A stretch of DNA of 64,000 nt from JAITWN01 sp964437335 (GCA_964437335.1 CAYTGL010000006.1:40345-104344), one strand, 5' to 3'; shown: positions 35,532 to 44,359, counted from the stretch's first letter. Translations and numbers: made by a program. Notes: generated by a model from the letters alone, not told the origin.

Positions 35532-36730
35532 GCCGAAAGGCTGGGTTAGAACAGCAGCGCGGCGCCGTACCGGCATTTTCCGCACGCCTGCTCGCGTGGT
35601 TCGACGACCATGGCCGCAAGGCGTTGCCCTGGCAGCGCGACCCGACCCCGTATCGCGTGTGGGTGTCCGAGATCATGCTGCAGCAGACGCAGGTCGCGAC
35701 CGTTGTCCCGTATTTCACGCGCTTCATCGCGCGTTTTCCCGCTGTCGCCACACTCGCCGATGCGCCGCTCGACGAGATCCTGCGCCTGTGGTCGGGGCTC
35801 GGCTACTACGCGCGCGCGCGCAATCTGCATCGCAGCGCGCAGATCGTACACGCGGAATACGGCGGTGAATTCCCCGACGATATCACTGCGCTGCAGGACT
35901 TGCCCGGCATCGGGCGCTCGACGGCAGGCGCAATCCTGGCGCTCGCGCTCGACCGGCGCCACCCGATCCTCGACGGCAACGTCAAGCGCGTACTGTGCCG
36001 TTATCATGCGATCGCCGAATGGCCGGGACGGCCGGCAGTCGAGAAGCGCCTGTGGTCTCTCGCCGAGGCCGCGACGCCGCGCAGGCGCGTGCGCGACTAC
36101 ACCCAGGCGATCATGGATCTCGGCGCGACCTTGTGCACCCGCACCCGGCCGGATTGCGCGCGCTGTCCGCTTGCAGACGGCTGCGCCGCGAACGCGGAAC
36201 TGCGGCAGACGGCCTACCCGGCCCCGCGACCGAGGATTGCGCGCCCGGAACGCCGCGCGACGCTGTTGCTGCTGACGAATCCCGCCGGCGACATCCTGCT
36301 CGAACGCCGGCCGCCGGCCGGGATCTGGGGCGGTTTGTGGAGCCTGCCGGAGGCGCCCCGCGAACATGAAGACATCGACGCGATCCGGGCATGGTGTGCC
36401 GATGCGCTGCATTGTCGCGTCGACACGATCGAGGACCTGCCCGAGATCCGCCACGGCTTCACGCACTTCGTGCTGACGATTCGGCCACTGCGGGTTCGCG
36501 CCATCGATCTCGGCCGCATCATGGAGGGGGACCGACGCGTCTGGTACAATGGCGCCCGGTCGCACGCTTCAGGCGCGGCAGCGACGGGGCCCGGTTTGGC
36601 GACGCCGGAGTTGGGCATGGCGGCGCCGGAATTGGGCATGGCAGCGCCGGTCAAACGCCTGATCAGGCAGTGGTTCGATTCACAGGAGGCGGTTGATGTC
36701 CCGCAAGGTTCATTGCGTCAAGCTGGGTAA
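35528..36730 (+). CDS. mutY: Adenine DNA glycosylase
   Basis: 400 aa, removes adenine opposite 8-oxoguanine and so complements MutM. Catalytic Glu48 lies in WVSEIMLQQTQVATV, catalytic Asp149 in HPILDGNVKRVL; the 4Fe-4S cluster ligands are Cys203, 210, 213 and 219. The C-terminal NUDIX-like 8-oxoG recognition domain follows. The start is TTG overlapping the asmA TGA, with AAGAGG upstream. The tail holds a 7-residue tandem repeat (PELGMAA twice) and runs 35 nt into yggX; both are unusual. Confidence 0.93.
   Translation: MSRKAGLEQQRGAVPAFSARLLAWFDDHGRKALPWQRDPTPYRVWVSEIMLQQTQVATVVPYFTRFIARFPAVATLADAPLDEILRLWSGLGYYARARNLHRSAQIVHAEYGGEFPDDITALQDLPGIGRSTAGAILALALDRRHPILDGNVKRVLCRYHAIAEWPGRPAVEKRLWSLAEAATPRRRVRDYTQAIMDLGATLCTRTRPDCARCPLADGCAANAELRQTAYPAPRPRIARPERRATLLLLTNPAGDILLERRPPAGIWGGLWSLPEAPREHEDIDAIRAWCADALHCRVDTIEDLPEIRHGFTHFVLTIRPLRVRAIDLGRIMEGDRRVWYNGARSHASGAAATGPGLATPELGMAAPELGMAAPVKRLIRQWFDSQEAVDVPQGSLRQAG
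36604..36645 (+). repeat. 21-bp tandem duplication in the mutY 3' region
   Basis: Units 36604-36624 and 36625-36645 match at 19 of 21 bases and encode PELGMAA twice, with the start of a third unit after them. The duplicated part is outside the catalytic domain and is likely disordered. Confidence 0.8.
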
Positions 36731-36971
36731 GGAGGCCGAGGGCCTCGCCTACCTGGTCTATCCGGGCGCACTCGGCAAGCGCATCTACGACAACGTCTCC
36801 CAGGAGGCGTGGCGCATGTGGCTCGGCCACCAGACCATCCTGATCAACGAAAACCGTCTGTCGCCGATCGAGCCGCGCGCCCGCGAATTCCTCGAAAAAG
36901 AAATGGAAAAGTTCTTCTTCGGCGAAGGCTCCGTACTCCCCGACGCCTTTGTCCCGCCCGACAAGAAGTAA
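36696..36971 (+). CDS. yggX: Fe(II)-trafficking / oxidative damage protection protein YggX
   Basis: 91 aa. Begins MSRKVHCVKLGKEAEGL with the conserved Cys7, followed by PGALGKRIYDNVSQEAWRMWLGHQTILINENRL, a near-diagnostic block. It protects iron-sulfur enzymes from oxidation and commonly lies beside mutY. The ATG at 36696 has an excellent AGGAGG six nt upstream inside the mutY end. Confidence 0.97.
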   Translation: MSRKVHCVKLGKEAEGLAYLVYPGALGKRIYDNVSQEAWRMWLGHQTILINENRLSPIEPRAREFLEKEMEKFFFGEGSVLPDAFVPPDKK

Positions 36972-36977
36972 TCATCA

Positions 36978-37013
36978 AAAGGGTCAGACCCTATTAATGG
37001 GGTCTGACCCTTT
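36978..37013. terminator. Strong bidirectional hairpin, double copy of the dispersed palindrome
   Basis: Arms of 14 bp (36978-36991 and 37000-37013) are perfect reverse complements around an 8-nt loop. Each arm holds one GGGTC(A/T)GACCC core, so the element is two copies head to head. AAA before and TTT after make it a good intrinsic terminator for yggX and, on the other strand, for the SUMF1-like gene, whose stop is at 37021. Confidence 0.75.
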
Positions 37014-37020
37014 ATATATG

Positions 37021-38040
37021 TCATCTTGCGTCCTTGGCGCAGCGAAAGCCGACATCGGTGCTGACCATCTCCGGTTCGGCGTGGGAGCGGCGCGCGGCGC
37101 GGAAGAAGACGCTGAGCGCGTAGTGACCGAGCCCGGCGCCGCCGCCGCGCACGACCTTGCGCTGCTGTCCGTAGGCCTCGTGCCAGAATTCCGCGCCGTC
37201 ATACGGCAGATACCAGTCCGCGACCCATTCCGAGACATTGCCGCCCATGTCGTATGCCCCGTATGGCGACGCATCGCCGGGGTGTGATCCGACAGCGGCG
37301 AGCACGTCGTCGCCTTCCGCCTGATCGCCGGAATTTGCGTTACCGTGGGCCCATTCCCTGCCCCACGGAAATTCGTTAGCGTCCGGACCACGCGCGGCCT
37401 TCTCCCATTCGGCCTCGGTCGGCAGTCGCTTGCCGCGCCAGTCGCAATAGGCCTCTGCGTCGAACCAGTTCACCGCGGTCACCGGTAGCCGGTCGCGTTC
37501 ACGCTGGATCCGCGTCATCTCCGCCAGCAGTTCCTCGCGATTCATCGCCGAGGGATCGCGGCCGAAGTCGAAATAATCCTCGGCGATCCAGCGCAGGTTA
37601 TTGACGTGCGCGCTTTCGAGTTTTGCGTCGTCGACGTTGTAGGCGTTCTGTATCCATGCGGCCGGCTCGGGATGGCCGGTCTCCTTGACGAAGACCCGGT
37701 ACTGCGCATTCGTGACTTCGAACTCATCGATATAGAACGCGTCGAGACGAACCCGGTGCTCGGGGTGCTCGTTCAGAAACAGGTCGATCGCGAATCCGTA
37801 TCGCTCCCGCAGGCCTTCGTCGTCGATGCGATTGCTGCCCATGACGAACTCCCCGGCCGGGATCAGCACCATGCCGGTAACCGGCGGGGGGGGAGCAACT
37901 TCGGGTGCTCGACCACATCCGGCCAGCGCCAATACCGCGGCAACGCCGATCGCGATGCACAGGCCCGATTTGCCTGCAACTTGACTCGACGCGCCACGGG
38001 CGGGTCTAATACGCGTTCGCCTGTTCGGGCGCCTGGGCAT
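37021..38040 (-). CDS. SUMF1/FGE-type lipoprotein
   Basis: 339-aa probable lipoprotein: the signal sequence ends LALAGC with Cys42. The rest is a formylglycine-generating-enzyme-like (SUMF1) domain: MVLIPAGEFVMGSN, FYIDEFEVTNAQYRVF, PVTAVNWFDAEAYCDWRGKRLPTEAEWEKAARG, YDMGGNVSEWVADWY and VVRGGG... VGFRCA. The catalytic cysteine pair of true sulfatase activators is not apparent in the C-terminal block, so it is probably a binding or regulatory protein. ATG 38040 is used because longer frames read back through the tRNA-Phe gene and yield an artefact sequence. Confidence 0.85.
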   Translation of the reverse strand: MPRRPNRRTRIRPARGASSQVAGKSGLCIAIGVAAVLALAGCGRAPEVAPPPPVTGMVLIPAGEFVMGSNRIDDEGLRERYGFAIDLFLNEHPEHRVRLDAFYIDEFEVTNAQYRVFVKETGHPEPAAWIQNAYNVDDAKLESAHVNNLRWIAEDYFDFGRDPSAMNREELLAEMTRIQRERDRLPVTAVNWFDAEAYCDWRGKRLPTEAEWEKAARGPDANEFPWGREWAHGNANSGDQAEGDDVLAAVGSHPGDASPYGAYDMGGNVSEWVADWYLPYDGAEFWHEAYGQQRKVVRGGGAGLGHYALSVFFRAARRSHAEPEMVSTDVGFRCAKDAR

Positions 38041-38072
38041 CTCGTCAACGGGACGAAAACCCGGTCTCCGGC

Positions 38073-38148
38073 GGCCAGGTAGCTCAGTTGGTAGAGCAGG
38101 TGACTGAAAATCACCGTGTCGGCGGTTCGATTCCGTCCCTGGCCACCA
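38073..38148 (+). tRNA. tRNA-Phe (anticodon GAA)
   Basis: 76-nt cloverleaf. Acceptor stem GGCCAGG with CCTGGCC, D arm AGCTCAGTTGGTAGAGC, anticodon loop CTGAAAA (GAA), T arm GGCGGTTCGATTCCGTC, encoded CCA. It lies 32 nt upstream of, and opposite in strand to, the SUMF1-like gene. Confidence 0.95.
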
Positions 38149-38265
38149 ACCCCCTCCGTTGCTGACTCCAGAAATCATTCGACAAGCACAATTGATTGTG
38201 TAAATCTTGGACTGTAACTTATTGAACCATATAACGGTAACGCGCAGGTCCCGGACATTCTAATA

Positions 38266-38274
38266 TGATATAAT
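38266..38274 (+). promoter_or_regulatory. Extended -10 promoter of the CSLREA surface protein gene
   Basis: TGA followed by TATAAT gives a TGnTATAAT extended -10, 72 nt upstream of the start codon. No clear -35. The same TGATATAATC string recurs at 42401 ahead of the DUF1566 lipoprotein gene. Confidence 0.55.
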
Positions 38275-38346
38275 CGGGCCTTGCCATCTGTGTTGCGAAT
38301 GCAACCGCAGGCAATCCGTTGTGCAACATCCCCAGCGGGCGGGTCG

Positions 38347-41300
38347 ATGCAAACCAACAACAGCTTGAGCATAACGCGCCTAGGCGCCATATTGCTGTTC
38401 CTGGGGATCTTTGCGCTTCCTCTCCCGTCGTTCGCGTTCGTCTATGCCGTCGACCCCAATTCCGCCGACCTTGTCGATGCCGATACCACTGACGGCAACT
38501 GTAACACCTCCGCAAACACCTGTACGCTGCGCGCCGCAATCCAGCAGGCAAATGCGTGGCCCGGACACCACACGATCGTACTGCCGGCCGGCACATACTC
38601 ACTGGCCATCCCGGGCCGCGGCAACACCAATGCCGCAACCGGCGACCTCGATATCACCGGCAACCTGACGATTCGCGGCGCAGGCGCCGGCGTCACGATC
38701 ATCAATGCAGGCGGCATCGACAGGGTATTCGATATCAACCAGGGCGTCAGCGCCGAGATCTCCGGCGTCACGATCACGGGCGGCCAGGTCGGCGAACCGG
38801 GCGGCGGCGTACGAAGCCAGGGCACTCTCGTTCTGAGGGACAGCATCATCACCGGTAATTTCAGCGAACCGATCGGCGGACCGGGCGGCGGCGGTATCTA
38901 TCACTTCTCGAGCAGCCCGACCACACTGACGCTCGTGCTGGAACGGGTCACCGTCAGCGCCAACCGGGCCGACAATACCGCCGTCGTCGGCGAACGCTTT
39001 CCGGTCAATGGCGGAGGCATCGCGATACAGGGCGGCATGGCCAATATCAGCCATAGCCGCATACTCAACAATGAAGCGATATCTCCGCTGTTTCCGAATG
39101 CCGCCGACGGTGGCGGCATCCATATCAACGGAGCCACCGTCAACATCAGCTACAGCACGATCAGCGGCAATTTCGCGAACATGCATGGCGGCGGTATCTG
39201 GAATTTCAGCAGCGGCGGTCCCGTCAGCAGCGCCAGCGGCGAACTGACGATCGATAACAGCACGATCAGCGGCAACACGGCCTATCAGGGCGGCGGAATA
39301 TATGATGACGGCGCCGCGGGCGGCCAGAATAACCTGGTCAGAATAACGCGCATCACCAACAGCACGATCAGCGGCAACACGACGCAATCCCCGGGTCAAT
39401 CGTTACCGCCGCCGACATCCGGCGGCGGCATTCTTCTGCGGAAACCCGCCAGCCTGCTCAACACGACCATCTCCGGCAACACAGCAGGCGCAGGCAGCGG
39501 CATTTTCATCAACGACCTGGTCCAGGGCGCGGTTGAACTCAAGCATACGATCATCGTCAACCAGTGCTCGCCGGACGGTTCGAACAGATTCACCTCGCTC
39601 GGTCACAACATCGATTCCGGATCGACCTGTAACCTCGGCGCTGCCGGCGACCAACCGGGCGTCAATGCACAGCTCGCGGCGCTTCTGCCGAACCGGGGCG
39701 GACCGACCGCGGTACATGTGCCGAACCCCGGCAGCCCGGTCATCGACGCCGGTGACAATGGCGCTTGTCCCTCGCTTGACCAGCGCGCGTTCCCGCGCCC
39801 GGCGGACGGCAATGGCGACACCACCCAGCAGTGCGATATCGGCGCCGTCGAGGTCACGCCACCCGGCGTCGATGTCGCCGACCTCGCCGTTGAAATCACC
39901 GACAGTCCGGACCCGGTTGCGATCAACACGCCCCTGACCTGGACGGCCATTGTCACAAACCAGGGCCCTCAAGCTGCGACCGGAGCGAATCTTGCGTTCA
40001 CGCTGCCGGGCGGCGTGAACGGCGCTGCCGCGACGAATTGCACGATCAACGGTGCGGCGGTCGACTGCGGCCTCGGCACGCTGCAGCCGGGTGACAGCAT
40101 TGTCAGGACGATCTCGGCCAGTCCAGGCACTAACGGCACGCTGACCGCCAGTGCGACCGCGACCGCGAACCAGAACGATCCGAATCCGCTCAACAATACC
40201 GATCTCGAGCAAACCACCGAGGTCTACACGCCGACCAACGTCACGATCACGACCGGCGCCACGACAACCGGCATCGTCGTCCCGGTCGGCGGCGGCGCGG
40301 ACACCACCGGCACGATCAACGACGGCGCCACGATCATCGCCGGCCAGCCGTTTACCTATACGCTGACGATCGGCAGCCAGCCGGCGGCGGCGAATAACGT
40401 CGTCGTCACGAACACGCTGCCACCGACCGTGACGGTGAATTCGCACAGCACTTCGACCGGAGTCTGCGTACAGTCGAGCCAGGTACTCACCTGCAATCTC
40501 GGCAACCTGCCTGCCGGCAATGCGGTCGCGACGATAGAGATCGTGGTGACCCCGAACCAGCGCGGCCTGATCGCGAACCGCACGACCGCCAACTTCGACG
40601 GCACCTTCATCACCTCGGCGCCGCGCGACGAATTCTCGATCAACGTCGACACCCGCGCCGACCTGTCGGTGTCGATGAGCGGCATCCCGGGCACGGTACT
40701 CGTTGGCGCCGACCTCGGCTACAACACGACCGTCAGGAATAACGGCCCGTCGCCGGCCAGCGCGGTGCAGCTGGTCTTCAATCTCGACGCCACTCTCGAG
40801 TACAACGGGGTGACGGCAAACGGCTGGAGCTGCGCCCATGACAGCGGCACGGTCACCTGCACCCGCGCCATCCTCGCGGTCAACGCACAATCAACGATTA
40901 CCGTGTTCGCATCCCCACCCTCGGCTGGCCAGATCACCTCGGTCGCGACAATCGCGGGCACTGACACGGATGTGAACCTGAGCAATAACACTGCGTCCGT
41001 GACGACGACGGTCGAGACCGGCATAGTACTGGCCCCGAACCTCTCAGTCAGCCTGAGCGACAATCCGGACCCGGTCATCACCGACAGCAATGTCGCCTAC
41101 ACGGCGGTGGTATCCAACATCGGCACCGATGCCGCCGCCAGCGTGACCGTGAACTTCTCGATACCGGCGAACACGACCTATGTTTCGGGCAGCTTTGGTT
41201 GCGCGCAGAACGGCGACTTCGTGGCCTGCGACATCGGGCAGCTCAACGCCCAGCAGAATGCCAGCATCACCATGGTCGTGCGCACCGGTCAGACCGGCGA

Positions 41301-41727
41301 GATCGAGACGACCGCGACCGCGCTCGACAGCCAGGGACGCGATCCCGACCTGACGAACAACTCCGACACCGAGACCACGACCGTCACCGCGGCGCCCGGC
41401 CCCGGCCCGAGCAGCGGCAACAGCGGCTGCTTCATCGCAACCGCGGCCTGGGGCAGCTATCTCGACCCGTCAGTCGCCGTGCTGCGCGCGTTTCGCGACG
41501 AATCCCTGATGACGAACGCGCCGGGGCGCGCCTTCGTTGCCTGGTATTATCGCGTCTCGCCGCCGATCGCCGATTTCATTGCCGGCCACGAGGCCCTGCG
41601 CACTGCGACCCGCTGGGCGCTGACACCGGTCGTCTATGCCGTGCAATATCCGGCGCCTGCGGCACTGCTGTTCGGCCTGCTGTTGTTCGGTGGATTGACT
41701 CGCAAAAGATCCGCCGTTCGCGGCTGA
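38347..41727 (+). CDS. Large surface protein: CSLREA / beta-helix / DUF11 repeats / CFI-type C-terminus
   Basis: 1126-aa exported protein. Signal peptide 1-30 (AILLFLGIFALPLPSFA). A CSLREA-like motif follows (Cys52... CTLRAAIQQAN, 59-69), then about 400 residues of right-handed beta-helix with many STISGN-type turns, then four DUF11 modules (VSDNPDPV and NNTD-type edges), then a Gly/Pro/Ser linker, GCFIATAAWGSYLDPSVAVLRAFRDE (a CFI-box-type C-terminal domain) and a final hydrophobic helix followed by RKR. The layout implies a surface-displayed adhesin-like or matrix protein anchored by a processed C-terminus. ATG 38347 fits the signal peptide; the frame could start at TTG 38281. Ligand unknown. 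Confidence 0.85.
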   Translation: MQTNNSLSITRLGAILLFLGIFALPLPSFAFVYAVDPNSADLVDADTTDGNCNTSANTCTLRAAIQQANAWPGHHTIVLPAGTYSLAIPGRGNTNAATGDLDITGNLTIRGAGAGVTIINAGGIDRVFDINQGVSAEISGVTITGGQVGEPGGGVRSQGTLVLRDSIITGNFSEPIGGPGGGGIYHFSSSPTTLTLVLERVTVSANRADNTAVVGERFPVNGGGIAIQGGMANISHSRILNNEAISPLFPNAADGGGIHINGATVNISYSTISGNFANMHGGGIWNFSSGGPVSSASGELTIDNSTISGNTAYQGGGIYDDGAAGGQNNLVRITRITNSTISGNTTQSPGQSLPPPTSGGGILLRKPASLLNTTISGNTAGAGSGIFINDLVQGAVELKHTIIVNQCSPDGSNRFTSLGHNIDSGSTCNLGAAGDQPGVNAQLAALLPNRGGPTAVHVPNPGSPVIDAGDNGACPSLDQRAFPRPADGNGDTTQQCDIGAVEVTPPGVDVADLAVEITDSPDPVAINTPLTWTAIVTNQGPQAATGANLAFTLPGGVNGAAATNCTINGAAVDCGLGTLQPGDSIVRTISASPGTNGTLTASATATANQNDPNPLNNTDLEQTTEVYTPTNVTITTGATTTGIVVPVGGGADTTGTINDGATIIAGQPFTYTLTIGSQPAAANNVVVTNTLPPTVTVNSHSTSTGVCVQSSQVLTCNLGNLPAGNAVATIEIVVTPNQRGLIANRTTANFDGTFITSAPRDEFSINVDTRADLSVSMSGIPGTVLVGADLGYNTTVRNNGPSPASAVQLVFNLDATLEYNGVTANGWSCAHDSGTVTCTRAILAVNAQSTITVFASPPSAGQITSVATIAGTDTDVNLSNNTASVTTTVETGIVLAPNLSVSLSDNPDPVITDSNVAYTAVVSNIGTDAAASVTVNFSIPANTTYVSGSFGCAQNGDFVACDIGQLNAQQNASITMVVRTGQTGEIETTATALDSQGRDPDLTNNSDTETTTVTAAPGPGPSSGNSGCFIATAAWGSYLDPSVAVLRAFRDESLMTNAPGRAFVAWYYRVSPPIADFIAGHEALRTATRWALTPVVYAVQYPAPAALLFGLLLFGGLTRKRSAVRG

Positions 41728-41730
41728 ATC

Positions 41731-42360
41731 ATGGCCGGAACGACGGCGGACTGGGATACTCGTTACGCCGCGTCCGGGAACCTGTTCGGCGATGACCCGA
41801 GCCCGCTGTTGCTCGAACACAGCGATCTGCTGCGCCCTGGCATGGAGGCGCTCGCTGTCGGCGACGGGGAAGGACGCAATGGCGTCTGGCTCGCGCAGCA
41901 GGGGCTGCACGTCCTGTCGGTCGATCTATCCCCGCTTGCGCTCGCGCGCGCGCGTGCACGCGCCGCAGGCCGCCAGGTCGAGATCGCGACGCTGTGCGTC
42001 GATGTCCTCGAATGGGACTGGCCGGTCGCCGCCTTCGATCTCATCGCCTGTATCTTCGTCCATTTCCCGCCCGACCGGCGCCCAGCCATCTACAAGGCGA
42101 TGATCGACTCGCTGAAACCCGGCGGCCTGCTGATGCTCGAATCGTTTCACCGCGATCAGATCGCGCGCGGCACCGGGGGCCCTTCCGATCCGGCGCTGCT
42201 GCCCGACCTGCATGAACTCGAGGAAGCCTTCGCCGGCTGCCTGATCCTCGGCCTCGAGCAGACGGAAACCGACGTCTTTGTCGACGGCAGATGCCAGGGC
42301 GAAGGCACGGTAATCCATCTGCTTGCCCGCAGGCGATCACCCGCCCTGCATACGCCTTGA
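41731..42360 (+). CDS. Class I SAM-dependent methyltransferase
   Basis: 209 aa. Begins WDTRYAASGNLFGDDPSPLL, a common opening of TehB-like thiol/tellurite-type methyltransferases. The SAM-binding motif is ALAVGDGEGRNGVWLAQQG, followed by VLSVDLSPLALARARARA and the acidic DLIACIFVHFPPDRRPAIYKAM. The substrate is unknown. It starts 3 nt after the CSLREA surface protein stop, so may be co-transcribed, though no functional link is evident. Confidence 0.85.
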   Translation: MAGTTADWDTRYAASGNLFGDDPSPLLLEHSDLLRPGMEALAVGDGEGRNGVWLAQQGLHVLSVDLSPLALARARARAAGRQVEIATLCVDVLEWDWPVAAFDLIACIFVHFPPDRRPAIYKAMIDSLKPGGLLMLESFHRDQIARGTGGPSDPALLPDLHELEEAFAGCLILGLEQTETDVFVDGRCQGEGTVIHLLARRRSPALHTP

Positions 42361-42400
42361 CATCGACCGGAACTGAAGACGAAAATCCCTGATAAACCAC

Positions 42401-42409
42401 TGATATAAT
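42401..42409 (+). promoter_or_regulatory. Extended -10 promoter of the DUF1566 lipoprotein gene
   Basis: TGA-TATAAT followed by C, identical to the element at 38266-38275. It lies 63 nt upstream of the lipoprotein start. No obvious -35. Confidence 0.55.
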
Positions 42410-42472
42410 CAAACTCAACGAATTCCGGTGCGGATGCGCCGGACCAGCCCGGCCGGATACGCGGACCTGCGC

Positions 42473-44359
42473 ATGCCCATCTCATATAAGCTCCTGCCGA
42501 TCTCCGCCGTGCTCGCCAGCCTGTCACTGCTCGCGGGCTGTTCCTCCGATGGCAATGAGCCCGGACGCTTCACGGTCGGCGGCACGGTCACCGGCCTTGC
42601 CGCAGGCAACACCATCGTGCTGCGGAACAACGGTATCGACAACCTCACTGTCAATAGCGACGGCGCCTACGCTTTCCCGAGGACACTGACCGAAGGCGAT
42701 GCCTATGCAGTCACGGTGCTGAGCCCGCCGACGTCGCCGAATCAGACCTGCCTCATCGACAACGCCGAAGGCCCCATGCCCGGCGGCAACGTCACCTATG
42801 TCGCGATCAACTGTTACAGCGAGATCGCGCTGCAGGCAACGCCCGGTAACGGCAGGATCCTGCTCAGCTGGAATCCCGGCGATTTCACCAGTGCGACCTT
42901 CAACCTTTGCCAGGCGGAGGCCCCGATCGACAGCGGCGTTGCGAACTGCGCGGCGCACGATGGCGGCATCCTGATACCGAATGCCGACAGCCCGTACGAC
43001 ACCGGCGTGCTGGAACTCGACACGCCCTACTGGTTCCTGCTCGAAGCCGTCCATCCGGGCGAGCGGCGCACCCAGTCGAACATGATGATGCGTTCGATAC
43101 CGTCCGGACTCGATGCCCCGCTCGCGACGCTGAACGACACCGGCGTCGACTGGTGCGCCGACAACGACACCAATATCGCGAGCACCGGATCGTTCGCGGA
43201 GAAGACCGTCGGCTGTAATCAGGTCGCCGCGACCCACCCGGAACAGGACGCCGAGCAGGGCCGTGACGCCGCGGCCCGGGCCGGAACGCTGATCAAGATC
43301 GGGACCGGTTCCTCGGGTTTTGACTTTACCCGGATCTGCAACAGCGGCGAGGCTGCCGGCCAGGGCGCCTGTCCGGTAGCGCCGCTGATCGGCGGCAATG
43401 CGAATGACTGGGGATGCGTGCGCGACAACGTCACTGGCCTGATGTGGGAGGTCAAGCCGGGCGGCTTCAACCAGCTCCGCTCGATCCGCCACCTCTATAC
43501 CTGGTTCGATCCCGCCGCCGGCGGTAATCAGGGCGTGCAGAACGGCGGCTTTTGCGCCGCGATCGACGGCAGTTGCGCTAATCCGGCCTACGAGACTGAC
43601 ACCCATGCCTACGTCCAGGCGGTCAATGCCGGGATCCTGTGCGGACAAAGCGACTGGCGGCTGCCGACGATCGACGAACTGCATTCGATCAGCGACAAGG
43701 GTCGCATCAACCCGGCGATCTCCCAGACCACCTTCCCGGACACGACGAACCAGGGCTTCTGGTCGGCTGCGACCGTCGCGGGCTTCGCAGACGAAGCCTG
43801 GTACCTCGACTTCACCGACGGTAACGACCGCTGGGACACCAAAGGCCGCGCGCACAGTATCCGGGTCGTGCGTGGCCAGGCGTGGGCGCCCGCGACCGCC
43901 GCCGATATCCCGTCCGCATCCGCTGAATGCACAGCGGGTCTCGCGGAGAACACGCCGTCGAGCGATTTCACCGCGATCGAGGACGGCGGCATCGTCCGCC
44001 ATGTGCCGACCGGCCTTGAATGGCAGCGCTGCGCGCGCGGTCAGGCCTGGAGTGGCAGCACCTGCACCGGTGCACCGAGCATCCATACCTGGCGGCAGGC
44101 CTTGAGCGACGCCGGGGCAATCGATGGCTGGCGCCTGCCGAACGTCAATGAACTGCGTACCATCGCCGAACGCTGCCGCGTCGCACCGGCGGTCAATCAG
44201 CAGGTGTTCCCGAACGCGCCGGGCGCGGCCTTCCTCAGTGCATCGCCAGCCGCCGCGAATCCGAACGAAGTCTGGATCGTTCATTTTCTCAGCGGCATTG
44301 GCAACCGCATTGATAAAAGCCGTGGCGCGCACGTCCGCCTGGTGCGCGATGGCCAGTAA
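42473..44359 (+). CDS. DUF1566 (Lcl-C type) lipoprotein
   Basis: 628 aa. Lipobox LLAGC with Cys23. Residues 30-110 are a carboxypeptidase-regulatory-like beta domain (VGGTVTGLAAGNTIVLRNNG); then two DUF1566 units, each with the pattern GLMWE.../DWRLPTIDELHSI and GLEWQR.../GWRLPNVNELRTI, and a WSATTVAG-like tail. DUF1566 modules are found in many exported proteins of unknown role. ATG 42473 gives the correct lipoprotein signal; an in-frame start 45 nt earlier would spoil it. Shares its promoter motif with the CSLREA protein gene. Confidence 0.85.
   Translation: MPISYKLLPISAVLASLSLLAGCSSDGNEPGRFTVGGTVTGLAAGNTIVLRNNGIDNLTVNSDGAYAFPRTLTEGDAYAVTVLSPPTSPNQTCLIDNAEGPMPGGNVTYVAINCYSEIALQATPGNGRILLSWNPGDFTSATFNLCQAEAPIDSGVANCAAHDGGILIPNADSPYDTGVLELDTPYWFLLEAVHPGERRTQSNMMMRSIPSGLDAPLATLNDTGVDWCADNDTNIASTGSFAEKTVGCNQVAATHPEQDAEQGRDAAARAGTLIKIGTGSSGFDFTRICNSGEAAGQGACPVAPLIGGNANDWGCVRDNVTGLMWEVKPGGFNQLRSIRHLYTWFDPAAGGNQGVQNGGFCAAIDGSCANPAYETDTHAYVQAVNAGILCGQSDWRLPTIDELHSISDKGRINPAISQTTFPDTTNQGFWSAATVAGFADEAWYLDFTDGNDRWDTKGRAHSIRVVRGQAWAPATAADIPSASAECTAGLAENTPSSDFTAIEDGGIVRHVPTGLEWQRCARGQAWSGSTCTGAPSIHTWRQALSDAGAIDGWRLPNVNELRTIAERCRVAPAVNQQVFPNAPGAAFLSASPAAANPNEVWIVHFLSGIGNRIDKSRGAHVRLVRDGQ

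Noticed and set aside
38041..38178. N-terminal extension of the SUMF1-like protein (starting at 38178)
   Set aside because: It is a translation of the tRNA-Phe gene in antisense, a well-known annotation artefact.
39403..40890. 495-aa frame opposite the CSLREA surface-protein gene
   Set aside because: Shadow frame arising from the repeated Thr/Gly/Asn codons of the sense gene.
42524..44332. 602-aa frame on the minus strand opposite the DUF1566 lipoprotein gene
   Set aside because: Shadow frame without signal, motifs or ribosome site; the plus-strand gene has a lipobox and repeated domains.
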